This document shows, piece after piece, positions 49,601 through 60,585 of a stretch of DNA of 64,000 nt. Source of the DNA: Holothuria scabra. Lineage: Eukaryota > Echinodermata > Holothuroidea > Aspidochirotida > Holothuriidae. A program made the position numbers and the translations under genes. The DNA is taken from NCBI GenBank assembly GCA_037179385.1, contig CM074184.1, positions 12,108,001 through 12,172,000 on the forward strand. The letters run 5' to 3'. A model generated the notes under the pieces. It worked only from the letters and a program-made list of their open reading frames with translations, was not told the DNA's origin and ran no database searches. The first letter of the stretch is position 1. Each line of letters starts with the position of its first letter.

Positions 49601-50400
49601 TTCAGTTACTGGAAACGGGTTTCATTCAGTTTCTTCATTCAGTTATTGTGAGAACTTTACCAACCGTGACACTTAAATGACCATCACAAACAATACGTCT
49701 TTACATTGGTAGCATACACAAAGCATGCTACATTTCTGTAATGAACTTGCAATGCTAACAGTGGCCGGCCGAGTACGTATAGCCACTACCGTAACTATGC
49801 TTGTGAAAGATCTAGCCACATTGACCAACCCACGTACTGTGTGAATGCTACACTGTACAGTGTAAACACATTGCAGTGTACACTGAATTTTGCTCAGACT
49901 TATGCAAACAGACAGAGGTTTAGCCAAGACAGTAAATTCTGGGAGTCCAAACTGGACGTACTAGTGAGATTCTTGCATTAAAATGTACTGTAAATATGAG
50001 GCAAACTAAGGTTTGAGGGAGTCCAAATGACTCCTGCACTGCCAGACCTGTACTGCTCTCTTGCCTATATGGAGCCTTTATACTGGCCTAGGCTAGGCGT
50101 ACAAAAGTCAGGCTGGGAGGTGTCCTACAGAGCTATCAAACAACATTTATTCGATATTTACCTTCAAAATATCTCCTAAGCTTGGTAGGTTCCATTCTTC
50201 TAGTTTGTCGACCACGTTTGTTCGCAATTGTTGATGTTTTAACTGCGTTGTTCGCCGTTTCTGCGTCTAATGTTGCGGGCCGGATTGTCTAACGTATAGT
50301 CAGGGTAATTATCATAATTCACAATGGCTGTACAAATCAGCCAATCGGAAACGAGCTCGAGCGAAGACGGAAAATATTTACCAGGATTAGTGGTGAAAGT
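46640..50400. other. Interior of the TA-flanked element, unassigned
   Basis: No conserved domain in the small ORFs. Homopolymer C and G runs occur near 46838-46850 and 48247-48267. Confidence 0.45.
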
Positions 50401-50463
50401 CACCAGAATTATGTTACCAAAGACTTAACCAGGAAATTTTCACCACACATTTTTTAGAGTGTA

Positions 50464-50590
50464 CGATCATGTACTGATTTCATACGTTCATGTACTGTTT
50501 GCTTACGTACATGTACTGATTTCATACGATCATGTACTAAATGTCAGTACGTGATCGTTGGTAATCTGCCAGCGTAAGTAAATGATCGTT
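50464..50590. repeat. Minisatellite with acgttcatgtac units, right part
   Basis: Units such as tacgatcatgtactgatttc and tacgttcatgtactgtttgc, continuing the array at 45823-46138. Confidence 0.8.
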
Positions 50591-50611
50591 ACTTTCACAT
50601 AATATTAATTG

Positions 50612-50760
50612 ACCTTCATTTCATTTCATTTATTTCATTTATTAATTTCGTCCGTACAAATATAAACTGAAATATATAACCGGACAGGACACTAGAAAAA
50701 CAATAGTTTAACGAGCTAGTGCCCATAAAGAGACCGTTGCATTAGTTGAAATGTGTTTGT
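50612..50760 (-). repeat. Probable retroelement 3' tail with AAATG microsatellite
   Basis: On the minus strand, ttgtacggacgaaattaata is followed by (TGAAA)n-type repeats (complement at 50612-50643). This is a common 3' end of LINE or SINE copies. There is too little upstream to classify it. Confidence 0.45.
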
Positions 50761-52335
50761 TATATTTGCTGTATGTCGATGTACTTTTTGCCCTTTACAC
50801 GGTATCAATTTGGGGAGCAAAATGAAACTCTCTTTTTTTATTTTTCACCACAAAATCAGTGCGTTAAATTGATACTGTAAGTCATTGAGCCAAAATCGCA
50901 TTATAGCGGCTTAGCGGAAACGCTGCAGGTATACCAATTACAATGCTACTTTACTTACCAGGTAGGCCTTAATATCAGGGAAACACAGTACTAACATGTA
51001 CATACAGTGCATTAAGCAAGTAATGAGGACATACACACAAGTGTCAGCTCAGCTATAAGTCTTGTGAGAATGATTACAGGTTGTACTCAAAGGACTTCAA
51101 CATTAGCTGTTCCCTAAATTAAAGATAATCGAAGAAGAGAATTGAGGAATTTCTTTTTAAGTCCCAGAGGTTTTTCACAAAGTCAAGTTATTTAGATTTT
51201 GTGAAATCATAAGTATAATGTTGGGAAGGTTGCATTTCAATCACCAGAGTGTTGAATCGCAAGATTAAGACTTCAGGTCTAACGTCAAGTGTACTGTATA
51301 GATCGGGCTGTTACTTTCAAAGGATTTGCCTCGCATGAAAGACATATAAAACAGTCAGACTTTATACAATTCTTTTCCTTAAATAAACACTTTATTCAAA
51401 CCTTTAAACATCTTGTTGCAAAAGAAGAGAAAAAATATTGGGAAAAATTCAGAATGATGAAATGGCTAGAGACTCATACCCACTGGGAGGTGAGTAATGG
51501 ATGGGAAGCTTACAGTAGTCTGGGCTCTAATAAATTTCAATTGTTTGTCAGGGACAGCTTCCAGTCCTCTAGGAGATGCCTTTATTGTGGCAAGTTTATG
51601 TGGCTGCCATTGTGACAGTGTTTGGAGAAGGGCTGCGACAGTTATCTGTTTAACGGGCTACCCAACTGATCGACTGGTTACCAGGTCGCCATTTCTCTTA
51701 ACTTTTAACCATTTTTGTACCCTAACATAATTCAAATATTTCGCACATCAGTGACAAAATGGCATTTTGGCATTTTTGTCAATTTTAGCAAATTCTCAGC
51801 AAATTCATAACCCACCAGCCTGTAATGAAATCCCGTAAACATAATAAAACTATCTGACAGAACAGGTTTCTGCTACATGAAGCTTTTCAAATATTGTTTT
51901 GTGGAGTTACGCCTTCCTAAAGTGGCCCAAATTTGCATTTTTTACTTTTTTTGTCACATGATTGGCCATGTTTAGGGATCAATATCTCTGCAAGTGTAAT
52001 ACCCAGAGCTCTGTAATTTCTTGAGATAGTTGTCTGGTACACAGAGAATACAGAAAGACACTTTCAGGGATTTCTTTTGTTTTACCAAAAACAAAGGTAA
52101 ACATTAGCCATATGGTATGTCCTTCCCATGACATCACAATATTTACATATTGAGCTCATGTTTATCAGAAAATCAGAAATAAAGCGGTAAAAAGGCAATT
52201 TTTTAACCGATTTTTATGGGAATTGCGGCAACTTTTTTGTTTTTATTTCTTTTTCCATCAAATACCCCACTTTGGCATTTTGATGTCACACTACCTTTAA
52301 TCAAATCCTTTTGTTGCATACTATGAACTACTATC
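50761..52335. other. Intron 1 stretch without recognised features
   Basis: A 108-codon ORF at 51289-51615 has no recognisable domain and no partner, and is not called. Confidence 0.35.
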
Positions 52336-52341
52336 CACTTG

Positions 52342-55300
52342 CAGGCTTGCCAACGTTTGAAAGCTGAAAATCTTACTCTACTTTTATGAAGTTGAAGTGT
52401 ATGCCAGCCTGGGGGAGGGGTCAAAGGGGAGGGGGTGTCCCCCTGCCTTTTGGAAAGTTTTTGGCAATGCAATATGGGCTGGATGCAAAATGGTGCAACA
52501 TTTGGTGCTGGATTTGAATGAAATTTATCTTCAAAAAAAAACCAAATTTTCTAAGAAGGGCTCTTATTTTTCTTGCTTGGTGAAAACTGAAATAGCCTAG
52601 CTTAGGCCTTACGTTAGTGTCACTGATATTTTCCAGCTGCAATGACCCCCCAGGATTTCACAAAGCTCCAACGGTAGCAGTGATTAATCCTGATGTCATT
52701 ATTTAAAAGATTTTCCTACAACTTGCAAGTCTGATTTTGTTCTCTTGACTATTTGTCAGATACGGTATCCTAACATGCAATACATATTACACAAATCCCA
52801 ACTTAGGTCTAAGGTTAAGTATATTGCTACAGTTAACCCTGCCTGAATGTATGGGGCTGGAAACATTTTTAGGCCTAGCCTAATTTTAGTTAAAATTTGA
52901 AAGTCCCATATATCACAAAAATTGCTTTCAGGCCTTTAAAAAAATGAGGAGTAAATCTTGGATGGTCGGCATCGTCCACTATGACGACCTATGCCTACCT
53001 TTTGTTGATCTTCAGATCCTAGATCAAATGTCTGCCTAACGTTAGGCCTGGGCTAGATCTTAGATGTTCCGCCACTAAAACATCACAGCTAGCCTAGCTA
53101 ACCAGCAGCTAACGTTAACACAATTTTGTAGCAGTGCCAGGGCTGCCTGCCAGGCAATGTACCTCTTATGGCCAAACCCAGGGTTTTCCCTGGGCCTTTT
53201 GAACGTCGCGCCCAGCGACGTTCAAGCTTCAAAATCAAGGAGGCCGCAACGTTCAAAAAACGGCCACAATGTTCAAAATTGTTGCCAGCTAGCCTCCATA
53301 TTTTTTCTTCTTTCTGTCAACGGTTGCTTTTTTTGTTGATACAATAAACGACAAAACCATTGACTTATTTGTAAAACTGCAACTAACTTTTTTAACTTCC
53401 ATGCACATACTACTGCATGCGAGTCGGAGCTCTGTATGTATAGCCCATAGGCCTACTACTGAACAAGTAGCAACACAGTATTATTAACTAGCCTGCACTT
53501 GCCCTCGTAAGTTCGTATCAGGAAACTGTTGTGCTAACTCCAGAGCGCAGTAGCTACGTGGAACAACACGACTTGCACGACCAAAACACAAGCGCCCATT
53601 TTTGCAGGTTAGAGGCGGGGCTAATGTCTCAGATTTGGGATATTATCAATCAAACGAACGAACCATGTCATTTTATCTTTACGATGAAATCCCACATATT
53701 TCCTGTTACTTCGTTCTTAAAACTTACGCCACAATTCAGAAAATCGGAAAATGAAGTTGTGCGAGTGTACACTGCAGTCTTAACCCCCAGTAAATACTCC
53801 CATCTTTGAACTGTTTTGCCCGACTACAACAGAAGTTTGGGAAATTTGATCGTAGCACAAACGCAATGGGAGTATTAGAATTCTATGCAAAGACGGTTGG
53901 TTTCTACAGGTTATTCCTACACAGTTAAACTACATTGATGATGTCGCGAGTATGATTGGCTGATTAAAAGCAATAATGAACCAATCACGATGTTTCTTAC
54001 GTAGAGGTAACTTAAAATAAGTGCGCTGGACCTTATGTGTATGATGTCATAGAACCTTTGTTTTCCCAACATGTTTTCATAAAAAGATCGGTACGCACAC
54101 AATCTGTGATTGCTTGCAGCCACTCTCCATTGCTTTTATAAATTCTGGCATTCACTCGATCATTACCACCGATTATTTGCAAACTGAAAACGGGGCTAAA
54201 CTATACTTGAAACTTGCCTTTTGTTTCGTAAAATTCATCCTTTAACTTCCCGCCAAAACGGGGTGCATTGATAATCACAAACGTAAAATTTTGTCCCTGC
54301 CATGGAAGTGATCGTTTGATATTTTCCGCTGTAACCCCGTATTATTACATGGAATTAGATTTAGAATTGCATTCAATGTATTTTCCTTGCTTTCTTGCAG
54401 AACGCGCACGTTAGTTGCTGTACGCACTGTTCTGCACAAAACACATTGTACAGACTATCGAGCTGCAGTGTTTCACCTTTTTTTTCCAAATCCCCAAGCT
54501 TAGAATACATGTCTGTGCATGTTTTGTACACATAGCTCCTAGAATCTTTTGCAAGTTCGCTGGTTATCATCTTGCATAAATTAGGTCATTTCTAGCATTC
54601 CTTCTGTAATGTTATTTACAGTAGGACTTATGCAATGTTGTCATGCGACGTCATATCAAACAAAAACAGATATGCACATGGTCTGTCAAACAAGGCGTCA
54701 TGTTTTCCTTGATGACATCATATATGCATACAATCCATTTCAAAATTTAAATTGGTCCCTGCATTGTGATTGGTTCAATTGCATTGATTCTAACCAGTCA
54801 ATCATAACTCACGCCTTCGTCTATGTGATTTAGTGTGTGAAAATACTTGCTCTCGAGACAAGTTTTCCCATTGAGTTTGTGTTACGACCATCACACTTCC
54901 CATGCTTATATAGCCGGCTAGCGAAGCGAGCCCCGTGCCAAATTCACCATGAAACGGCATCACAAATCTCTGCGTACATGGATTTTTTCGGGGATCCGAC
55001 TTACGTGCATTTCAGTTGCAGATTCTTTTCAAACAAGACGTAAGTTTTGAACAAGAACTGCTTAAAATATACGGGGACATTTATATCCGAAAGGAAACAT
55101 GAGATACGCTAATCGAGTGCAATTGTTTTGCTTCCCAGAACTGCTAAGATTATCATGAATGGGTGCTCTACATGGACTTCGTTGAAGCAGGAGAGTAGCT
55201 ACAGAACATTAATGCAACTACAACCCAAAAAAGAATGCAAATGTTTCAACATGATTGGGGGATGAAAAATAGAATGAGCATGATGCTGGCCTAAGAACTA

Positions 55301-56380
55301 AATTATTAAAGGACATGTGACATCGACTGCAAACAAATCTACTGTATTAACGGTTGATTTGTATCCCCACTTTTGAAGTGAAAGTATTACGCCTACAAAA
55401 ATGATATCCCGTTCGTGAGACAAACGGAAATTTTCCCAATATTTTCTATCCTGAACTTGTAATATTGCAAGCTGGCCCAATTATGTCAACTTTGGTAAGC
55501 AACGGGCGCTAAATAACGGCCAACCAGGGGTACTGAAATCATCCGGTGCCAGCGCTAAATAAAAGCCATGCCGATGAACCAAAACTTTTGAAGCAGAAAT
55601 TAAGTGATAAAGGCAATGTGATCGCTATCAGTAAATCAAAATTTGTACAAATGTGAGTTTCAGTGCTAATATTTTTGTGTCGACTTACAGAAATTGTGTT
55701 GACTAATTTGCCTTAAAAGTGTCACCATTTTGCGTCTAGCGACTTGCATAAGTCACAAAATTTCCAAAAGGGGAGGGGGACCCCCTCCCCTTACACCCCT
55801 CCCCCAGGCCGGCGATCCACCTATGGACGCATCAGATGCGTGACGTTCAATTCTAAACCCAGGGAAAACCCTGCAAACCTTCCTGACATTTGGCGAAATC
55901 AAAGGTCCTGGCCATCCATTCTCACCAAGAAGGGTTTCTAATGGCCAAATAACCAATCTTTTATGCCAAAGTGCCAAATTTCAAATTTGAAGCTTATGAT
56001 ATCTGGCAACAAGACAGCCTGGAGACTTCAGTGCAATTCATGTGGTATTCACTGTGCATGTAATAAAAGGGCATATAATACATGACTATGGGGTTGCACG
56101 GTTTACAGTACTTAGTTCATGGTACAAGCAGATGTACATACGTAGATAGGAAGCAAAGCACACAATCCTTTTGTCACACTGATTGATTCTACTTTTTGCA
56201 CATTCATTTCACACTTAAAATGGCCAGGCGGGGCGCACACACACACAATGTAGACAATTGCTTGCATAGGCCTATGTATTACAGCAGAACTTTCAAAAAT
56301 CGTACTGTTCCGATTTTTGGCCTCCAGAAAACCCCCAAAATGGAACAAATACGATAAAATTGGATTAGTTGGCAAGCCTG
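52342..56380. mobile_element. 4.0-kb element with CAGGCTTGCCAAC inverted ends (hAT-like, nested)
   Basis: CAGGCTTGCCAAC at 52342-52354 and its exact complement GTTGGCAAGCCTG at 56368-56380, with CACTTG directly repeated outside each end (52336-52341 and 56381-56386). The ends resemble hAT termini, but hAT normally makes 8-bp duplications and only 6 match here. Inner sequences gcctgggggagggg (left) and its complement (right, about 55795-55812) extend the symmetry. A copy of another repeat is nested at 54135-55490. No transposase was recognised. Confidence 0.65.
54135..55490 (-). repeat. Unclassified interspersed repeat family, copy 3
   Basis: About 1.36 kb, homologous to 22330-23915 in opposite orientation and to 13440-14240. 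Two short minus-strand ORFs (54373-54570, with paired Cys in CAFCKKARK; and 55298-55480) fall in stretches conserved with copy 2, so they may be relics of a transposon protein. No family can be named. Confidence 0.72.
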
Positions 56381-56386
56381 CACTTG

Positions 56387-57459
56387 TGGATGAGGGGTAT
56401 TGTGCATTTATAATATGTGCTGTGCACAAAAGAAGGGATTTTGAAACAGTTTGGAGGGCCATTGATAGTAATTGCCCTCATCCATCACAAAACCATTGTT
56501 GCAATGGTTTTGTGATGGATGAGACCTAGGTATGGGACGGTTGGGACTTAGGACGGCTATCCATTTTCTACAAGCTTCAAAATGGTTGGTACAGTCATTT
56601 TTTTCCAAACTTTGACTTGCTCCAGTCTCCCTGCCCCCCTCCAAGATTCTCAGATCCCCATAAAAATTTTAGACCAGGGGAAATTCCCCCTGAAATTTTT
56701 GAGCAGGCGCTAACTCTGTTTCATGGTATTTCTCTTTAGAGGAATACCAATTTAGGTCATTTATAAATCTCAAAACCCAAATGGAAAAATTTTTTCCATT
56801 TTCTGTGGGGGTTGGTCATAATTACCAACAGATAGTTGGCATGTGCTGCTAATTTGGACCACTAATACAGGCAATACAAATTTGCATATTCAAGCAGCAA
56901 AAAAATATGTTAGTGCCCTCTTGAAAAACAAACTCCCTTAAACTTCATGGTTTGTGTTTCACAAATTCTCACAATCTCTCTAATGGTATGTAATGACCAT
57001 ATATTTTGGACACTCCCAAATCTCCACATTTCACCATGGATTTCATAAAAAATGAAATAATGAACAATGCATGCTTCACTGAAATCCTTGATTTTTTTCA
57101 GAATTGAAGTCTGAAAGTGATTACAATACAGGTCCTTCTAATGTTTCTTAGTTTTTTATTCAACAATTGCAGAATTAAATAAATGGGAGGTGACTTTTTG
57201 TTAAGAATAGTTTTAATTAGCATCCCCTTCAAATCTTTTGAGATAATTCCTTCATCTCCCTCTGAAGAAACAAAACAAACATTGAATTATCTCAAACAAA
57301 AAACCTCACATCAAAAGCAAAAAATCTTCTCATCCGAATCGATGTTAACCATGGACTGGATCACTCGTTTTGAATTCATGACATCACCTTACCTAATGAA
57401 CAGAGCTATCCAATGGGAGATCTTCAGAGAATAATGAAGAAGGAATGTTCTTGAGAGAT
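56387..57459. other. Intron 1 stretch, with a perfect hairpin near its start
   Basis: Apart from the hairpin at 56477-56523, nothing is recognised. Confidence 0.4.
56477..56523. repeat. Perfect 22-bp inverted repeat, 3-nt loop
   Basis: CTCATCCATCACAAAACC... pairs with ...GGTTTTGTGATGGATGAG. The 22-bp arms have no mismatch and the loop is ttg. Confidence 0.9.
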
Positions 57460-59717
57460 TCAGTAAGGAGTATGTGACCATGACCTTATTTGTTTTGAGT
57501 TGCATTGTTTCAGCAATCATGCTAGTAGTGACAAAAGAATTCTAGATTTCAGCAAGGCTAACTTTACTCGTGCTAAGGAGCTTTTAACCATAGATTGGGC
57601 GGCCCGTTTGTCTCACTTGGGCCCTGCTGAGGCATGGAGTGTTTTCCGGGATGTTGTTTCTGACACAACAAAGTTGTGTATCCCACTTAAGAAAGCTGCG
57701 GTTAAAAATAGGCCAATTTGGATTTCTAGAGAAGTTCTTAGAGCAAATAGGAAGAAACGTAAGTGTTGGCGTCGCTATAGGGCCAGTAAAAGTCCACATA
57801 ACTTAGCAGCTTACAAGAAGCAGGAATTCTTAGTTAAAAATTTGGTACATGGAACTAAAAGTAGGTTTGAAAAGCAGTTGGCCAAGGAGGTTAAGATAAA
57901 CCCCAAAACTTTTCATGCCTATGTGAGGTCTAAGCAGAAGCTTAAGGAGGGTGTGGGGCCTCTCAAAGGTGATCATAATACTTTGGTTAGTGACCATCAG
58001 GATATGACTAATTTGTTAAATGTTTATTTTGTATCTGTTTTTACTGAGGAATCATCTTTGTTGGGGACATGTAAGGGTTGTGATGTCTCTTCTTCAATCA
58101 GTTATGTCATTTTCTCAGAGGAACAAGTTTGTAAAAAGTAAAAGAGTTTGAAAGCTAGTAAGGCCCCTGGGCCAGATGGGGTCCACCCAGCCATTTTACG
58201 TGAATGCTCTGAGATTTTGTCAGTTCCTCTTTCCATCATTTTTCAGAAGTGTCTGGATTCGAGTTTTGTTCCTACTGACTGGCGGGTAGCAAATGTTACT
58301 CCAATTTTTAAGAAGGGGGATCAAAGTAATCCTTGCAATTACAGGCCTGTCAGTTTAACCAGTGTTGTGTGCAAAGTTATGGAATCTTTGATTAAGGATA
58401 GTTTACTTAAGTATCTTTTAGATAATGAGTTACTTAATCTGTCACAGCATGGTTTCCTGCCAAGCAGATTTTGTGTTACTTAACTTACTTTCTTGAAGAT
58501 GTCTCTTCATCTCTTGATTCTGGGTATGGCGTTGATGTCATTTACCTTGACTTTTCAAAGGCTTTTGATAAAGTTCCACTAGGTAGGCTAATGGTTAAAC
58601 TGCATAGGTTAGGGGTTCAGGGCAATTGTGCTGATTGGATAAATTTGTGGCTTCATGGTAGATCTCAGAGAGTTGCTGTCAATGGTAACTTCTCCTCTTA
58701 GAAAGAAGTCACAAGTGGAGTACCGCAGGGTTCTGTCCTTGGCCCACTTCTTTTCTTAATTTTCATCAATGATATTGATAGTTCTCTTACATCTCGTATA
58801 AGTAAGTTTGCAGATGATACTAAGCTTTATAGGAAGATCAGCATTTTGGATGATGCCTTACTGCTGCAGAAAGATCTGGATATGGTCTCAGACCTGGCAA
58901 ATGTCTTTTAATGCAGATAAGTGTAAGGTCCTTCATTTTGGTCCCAAAAGTTTTAGCTATGATTATAACATGAATGGTTGTGTTTTAAGTAATGTCACCT
59001 CTGAGAAAGATCTGGGTGTTGTAATTACTGGGGATTTAAAGTCATCAAGGCAGTGTGCAGCCACTGCTGTAAAGGCTAATAGAGTGCTTGGATTGATCAA
59101 GAGGAATTTCATCAATTTTAGTAAGGATATTGTGCTTAATTTGTATAAGCAGTTGGTAAGACCCCATCTTGACTATGCAGCTCAGGCTTGGAGTCCCTTC
59201 TATGAAAAGGACAAGTTTCTTTTAGAGCAAGTTCAGAGGAGAGCCACTCGCCTCATTCCTGAGGTGAGAAATTTGCCTTATCATGCTAGGCTTAAACATC
59301 TTGGGCTTACCACCTTGGAGCTGAGAAGGATTAGGGGAGACATGCTCCAGGTTTTCAAGTTCCTTTGTGAAAGGAATCCCCTTCTGACTTGTAGTTATTT
59401 AAGGGTTCAAGGTAATTCTCGGGTGCGTGGGCATTGTAAAAAGCTTGAAAAGCCTTTTGCAAGGCTTGACATTAGGAAGTTTAGTTTCTCCCATAGAGTT
59501 GTCAACGAGTGGAATTGTCTACCAGATTGGGTAGTTAACTCCCCCTCAGTTCACTGCTTTAAGGTTAACATTGACAGGTTTTTCCATGGCTGTGGTAGAA
59601 TCTGATTGTTTGGGGCTGTTGTCAAGCTTTGGTGGTTTGACTTTTGATTAGGGCTTGGACTTCAGGGCATCTTATGGGGCCTTGGCCCTCCTTTGCCCTT
59701 CAACCTGTTATGTTATG
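57460..59717 (+). mobile_element. 5'-truncated LINE (CR1/L2-like), defective
   Basis: Begins inside the endonuclease end: CDHDLICFEL near 57473 corresponds to the SDH-type motif, with Cys for Ser. A spacer and a reverse transcriptase follow. The 3' untranslated part runs to about 59717 (ggccttggccctcctttgcc, ttatgttatgt). The RT has a TAA at 58139-58141, a frameshift near 58471, a TAG at 58699-58701 and another frameshift near 58890. It is antisense to the host gene. Confidence 0.92.
57500..59605 (+). pseudogene. LINE reverse transcriptase (broken)
   Basis: Across three segments: 57500-58141 holds the post-endonuclease region (WISREVLRANRKKRKCWRRY). 58148-58483 holds ASKAPGPDGVHPAILRE, IFKKGDQSNPCNYRPVSLT and QHGFLPSR. 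58471-58900 holds DVIYLDFSKAFDKVPL, SGVPQGSVLGPLLFLIFIND and the catalytic FADD (about 58810). 58880-59605 holds the C-terminal domain (FNADKCKVLHFG, EKDLGVVITGDL, VRPHLDYAAQAWSPF, VQRRATRLIPE). These motifs are typical of CR1/L2-group LINEs. In life the enzyme copies LINE RNA into nicked DNA. This copy cannot, because of the stops and frameshifts. Confidence 0.93.
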
Positions 59718-59958
59718 TGGTACAGTGGTAATGATCTGCGTCTTCCAGTCATGAGTGCAAGTCCCAGTTCCAACGATAAAATTGTCCTCTAGTTTTCTGG
59801 GTTGTAGTTTAAATCTGCTAACCCTTAATCATCTAGACGTTAAACTACTGTATGAGTTTGGATCACAGGACTGGCATTGCCAGCTTGGTGTTAATACCCC
59901 TTCATTGGGGCGTTGCTGAGTTCCCACAAGGGTGAATCAAATGAAAACAAACAAAAAC
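59718..59958 (+). mobile_element. tRNA-derived SINE (probable), directly after the LINE
   Basis: A-box-like TGGTACAGTGG (59718-59728) and B-box-like gtgcaagtccc (59755-59765) at tRNA spacing, then a body ending in an A/C-rich tail aaaacaaacaaaaacaaaac. It could instead be the natural 3' end of the LINE. Confidence 0.5.
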
Positions 59959-60039
59959 AAAACAGTAAAATGTAGTTTATTGTGAGAAATAACAATTTTG
60001 TGTGTGGGGATCTGACCTAGGCTACCTTATTTTTACGTA

Positions 60040-60190
60040 GGCCTACATATCCTTTACATACTACATAATGCCTGGACAACCTGTGGTTAGGCCTAGGCCT
60101 ACAGGCCTAAGTTAGGCCTTATTTTAATATTCTAGGCCTAGGCTAGGCTTAAATTTAGGCTAGGTCTAAAGTAAAGAACACTGACTGTAG
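60040..60190. repeat. AGGCCTA-rich low-complexity tract
   Basis: Repeated aggcctaggc, taggcctac and aggctaggct words. Similar words recur at about 52600-53060 and 50090. Confidence 0.7.
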
Positions 60191-60212
60191 GCTAATTAAA
60201 CATTACACTTAA

Positions 60213-60491
60213 AGCGGCTCATTGAGTTGGTTCATGAAATTCCAAAAATTTTTCCAAACCCGTGAAATTTTCTTCACCTACCAATGACAAATGGTCAGTC
60301 TTAGACAATCCCCTTATCCTACAAATGAATAACTGTTGTTTAAGCCAATGTGTGAGTACGTAACAGTTCAATTCCTTTTTCAAAAATTCGTGACCAGACA
60401 CTTTTTCAAATTGTGCACAAAATGGTTACAAGTTAGGACTTACATAAAATTTTGGCTTTCCCTGTAACAAGTTATCAACTCAATGAGCACT
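60213..60491 (+). mobile_element. TTAA-flanked MITE, copy B
   Basis: 279 bp. The left flank is TTAA (60209-60212) and the right flank is CTAA (60492-60495, one mismatch). Ends are AGCGGCTCATTGAGTTGG and the complement of CAACTCAATGAGC. Related to 36940-37299 in reverse. Confidence 0.83.
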
Positions 60492-60585
60492 CTAAAGATA
60501 GCCTAGGGGCCTAGCCTAGGCCTTAAAAGTTAAAATGAAACTGAATGCTTGCCTGTTGTTGTTAGTATCAGGTCTCACGTTAAAT

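Larger units (their letters stand above)
46141..50461. mobile_element. 4.3-kb TA-flanked DNA element with CACTCTAAAAAAT ends
   Basis: Terminal inverted repeats CACTCTAAAAAATATTTGG (left) and the complement of CCACACATTTTTTAGAGTG (right). TA flanks both sides (46139-46140 and 50462-50463). The flanking minisatellite is continuous if the element is removed. The ends match the 291-bp MITE at 19044-19334. No transposase domain was recognised in any frame, so it is non-autonomous or badly decayed. Tc1/mariner-like TA targeting is an inference. Confidence 0.85.

Noticed and set aside
51289..51615. 108-codon ORF
   Set aside because: No recognisable domain, no splice partner, and within a repeat-rich intron.
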